A DNA stretch of 64,000 nt from Novilysobacter antarcticus (GTDB taxonomy: Bacteria > Pseudomonadota > Gammaproteobacteria > Xanthomonadales > Xanthomonadaceae). The notes under the pieces are model-generated. The model made no database searches. It saw only the letters and a list, made by a program, of their open reading frames with translations, and had not been told where the DNA came from. Below are positions 62,679-64,000 of this stretch, one piece after another; the stretch's first letter is position 1, and each line of letters begins with the position of its first letter. The DNA lies in assembly GCF_019802285.1 (NCBI RefSeq), contig NZ_JAIEUJ010000001.1:1-64000 (forward strand), read 5' to 3'. The translations under genes and the position numbers were made by a program.

Positions 62679-63854
62679 GTGTCCATCCTCCGTATGTCCG
62701 AACTCGACCTTGCCGGCAAGCGTGTGCTGATCCGCGAGGACCTCAACGTGCCGATTGATGACGATGGCGCGATCACCTCCGACCAGCGCATCACTGCGGC
62801 GCTTCCCACCCTGCGCATGGCGCTGGAGAAGGGCGCGGCGGTGATGGTGATGTCCCACCGCGGACGTCCGACCGAGGGCCAGTGGAGCGAGGGCGACTCG
62901 CTGGCCCCGGTGGCGGCGCGGTTGTCGGACCTGCTGGGCATGGATGTGCCCCTGATCAAGGACTGGCTGGACGGTGTCGAGGTCGCGCCTGGCCAGCTGG
63001 TGCTGCTGGAAAACTGCCGCATGAACGTCGGCGAGAAAGCCGATGACGAGGCGCTGGCCAAGCGCTATGCGGCCCTGTGCGACGTTTTCGTGATGGACGC
63101 TTTCGGCACGGCCCATCGCGCCCAGGCCTCGACCCACGGCGTAATCCGGCAGGCCAGGGTCGCCGCCGGCGGACCGTTGCTGATGGCCGAGCTGGACGCG
63201 CTGGCCAAGGCCCTGCATCAACCGGCGCGGCCGCTGCTGGCCATCGTTGCCGGCTCCAAGGTCAGTACCAAGCTCGAGCTGCTGTCCTCGTTGGTCGGCA
63301 AGGTCGACCAGCTGATTGTCGGCGGCGGCATCGCCAATACCTTCATCGCGGCGATGGGCCACGGCGTCGGCAAGTCGCTGGTGGAGATGGACCTGCTGGA
63401 CACCGCCCGCCAGATCATCCAGGACGCCAAGGCACGGGGCGCGGACATTCCGCTACCCAGCGACGTCGTGGTTGCTCCGACCTTTGCCGCCGATGCCCCG
63501 GCAACCGTGAAAGCGGTGGACGCTGTCGGCCCCGACGACATGATCCTCGACATCGGTCCGGACACCGCCGAGCGGTATGCGGCAATGATCGCGCAGTCCG
63601 GCACCGTGGTCTGGAACGGCCCGGTCGGCGTGTTCGAATTCGAGGCATTCAGCCACGGTACCCGCGCGCTGGCCGAGGCGATCGCGGCGAGCCCGGCGTT
63701 CTCCATCGCCGGTGGCGGCGACACCCTGGCCGCGGTCGATAAGTACGGCATCGCCGACCGGGTCGACTACATCTCCACCGGTGGTGGCGCGTTCCTGGAA
63801 TTCCTGGAAGGCAAGGAGCTGCCGGCCGTAAGTGCGCTGCAGGCACGCAGCTGA
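62679..63854 (+). CDS. pgk: phosphoglycerate kinase
   Basis: Pgk transfers phosphate from 1,3-bisphosphoglycerate to ADP in glycolysis. The 391-residue protein has LIREDLNVP with the substrate Asp/Asn, [21 protein letters not shown], the [12 protein letters not shown] hinge region, and the nucleotide-site WNGPVGVFE and [11 protein letters not shown]. The start is GTG at 62679 with CAGGAG ahead; the next ATG, five codons in, has no ribosome site. It is divergent from nrdA, with the riboswitch and NrdR-like boxes between them. Confidence 0.96.
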   Translation: MSILRMSELDLAGKRVLIREDLNVPIDDDGAITSDQRITAALPTLRMALEKGAAVMVMSHRGRPTEGQWSEGDSLAPVAARLSDLLGMDVPLIKDWLDGVEVAPGQLVLLENCRMNVGEKADDEALAKRYAALCDVFVMDAFGTAHRAQASTHGVIRQARVAAGGPLLMAELDALAKALHQPARPLLAIVAGSKVSTKLELLSSLVGKVDQLIVGGGIANTFIAAMGHGVGKSLVEMDLLDTARQIIQDAKARGADIPLPSDVVVAPTFAADAPATVKAVDAVGPDDMILDIGPDTAERYAAMIAQSGTVVWNGPVGVFEFEAFSHGTRALAEAIAASPAFSIAGGGDTLAAVDKYGIADRVDYISTGGGAFLEFLEGKELPAVSALQARS

Positions 63855-63880
63855 GCACTCCCGTGTTGCACGCCAGCCAC

Positions 63881-64000
63881 ATGCCGGGCGACACTGGAGC
63901 CAAGCCCACGCTGTTCCTCGACATGGACGGCACCCTGATCGACTCCGCCGTCGGCATCACCCGCTGCGTCGCCCACGCGTTGACGCAGATGGCGGTGCCG
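63881..64000 (+). CDS. HAD-family phosphatase, phosphoglycolate phosphatase-like (partial)
   Basis: Only the first 40 codons are in the window. The HAD catalytic motif FLDMDGTLIDS is present near residues 12-22, with both Asp residues, and is followed by AVGITRCVAHAL as in Gph-type phosphatases. The ATG at 63881 or a GTG at 63863 may be the start. The open frame runs off the right edge. It follows pgk by 26 bp and may be in the same transcript. Confidence 0.85.
   Translation, partial: MPGDTGAKPTLFLDMDGTLIDSAVGITRCVAHALTQMAVP

Overview
The window is about 64 kb of GC-rich bacterial chromosome with almost no spare sequence. Gene content and order point to a gammaproteobacterium of the Xanthomonadaceae/Lysobacteraceae (a Lysobacter- or Luteimonas-like organism). 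The supporting signs are zapA-6S RNA-fau, gmk-rpoZ-spoT-ridA-recG, a bifunctional SpoT, mrcA divergent from pilMNOPQ, a type B L31 protein, a BigR-type sulfide regulator, a Bat operon, and a cobalamin riboswitch in front of nrdAB. The genus call is inference from gene order and family resemblance. No tRNA genes, insertion sequences, prophage genes or CRISPR arrays were seen.

Layout. 1-92: 3' end of a 5S rRNA and its terminator. 173-5100 (minus): rpiA, EVE protein, fau, 6S RNA, zapA, a ZapB-like coiled coil and a PAS-GGDEF-EAL protein. 5387-8636: ygfB-pepP converging on pepQ. 8758-14220 (minus): PilZ protein with DUF1631 protein, hemW, rdgB, rph. 14328-21190 (plus): yicC, gmk, rpoZ, spoT, ridA, recG. 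21307-25527: M28 peptidase, nucleoside hydrolase, rpmE2, gltA. 25579-28830 (minus): an unrecognised protein behind mrcA. 29076-34104: pilMNOPQ for the type IV pilus. 34253-41177: a tightly overlapped MoxR/DUF58/DUF4381/VWA/VWA-TPR/BatD operon. 41238-46424: DAACS symporter, tkt, and a BlaI/M56 regulatory pair. 46455-54027: a two-armed sulfur-stress locus. 54141-58202: S1/P1 nuclease, gap, fdxA, azurin, globin, thioesterase. 58493-62077 (minus): nrdBA under a riboswitch. 62679-64000: pgk and the start of a HAD phosphatase.

The two most interesting regions are regulatory. First, the nrdAB leader (62342-62579) carries a cobalamin aptamer directly downstream of a promoter flanked by two NrdR-like boxes 32 bp apart. 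Class Ia ribonucleotide reductase therefore seems to be controlled both by nucleotide status and by vitamin B12. Second, a BigR-like sulfide sensor with a rhodanese and a persulfide-dioxygenase-like metallo-hydrolase is transcribed leftward. From the same short intergenic region a DUF2892 protein, an RND efflux pump with a lipoprotein adaptor, TrxC and a lipid-anchored DUF442-type phosphatase-like protein are transcribed rightward. This looks like a sulfide/persulfide stress system with its own efflux pump.

Other points worth checking are a paired operator at the BlaI/M56-TonB genes, an M28 peptidase with Asp at the expected zinc-ligand His behind a leader of hairpins and pentanucleotide repeats, a BatB/BatC fusion with a degenerate metal site, and an FNR-type box at exactly class II spacing before azurin.
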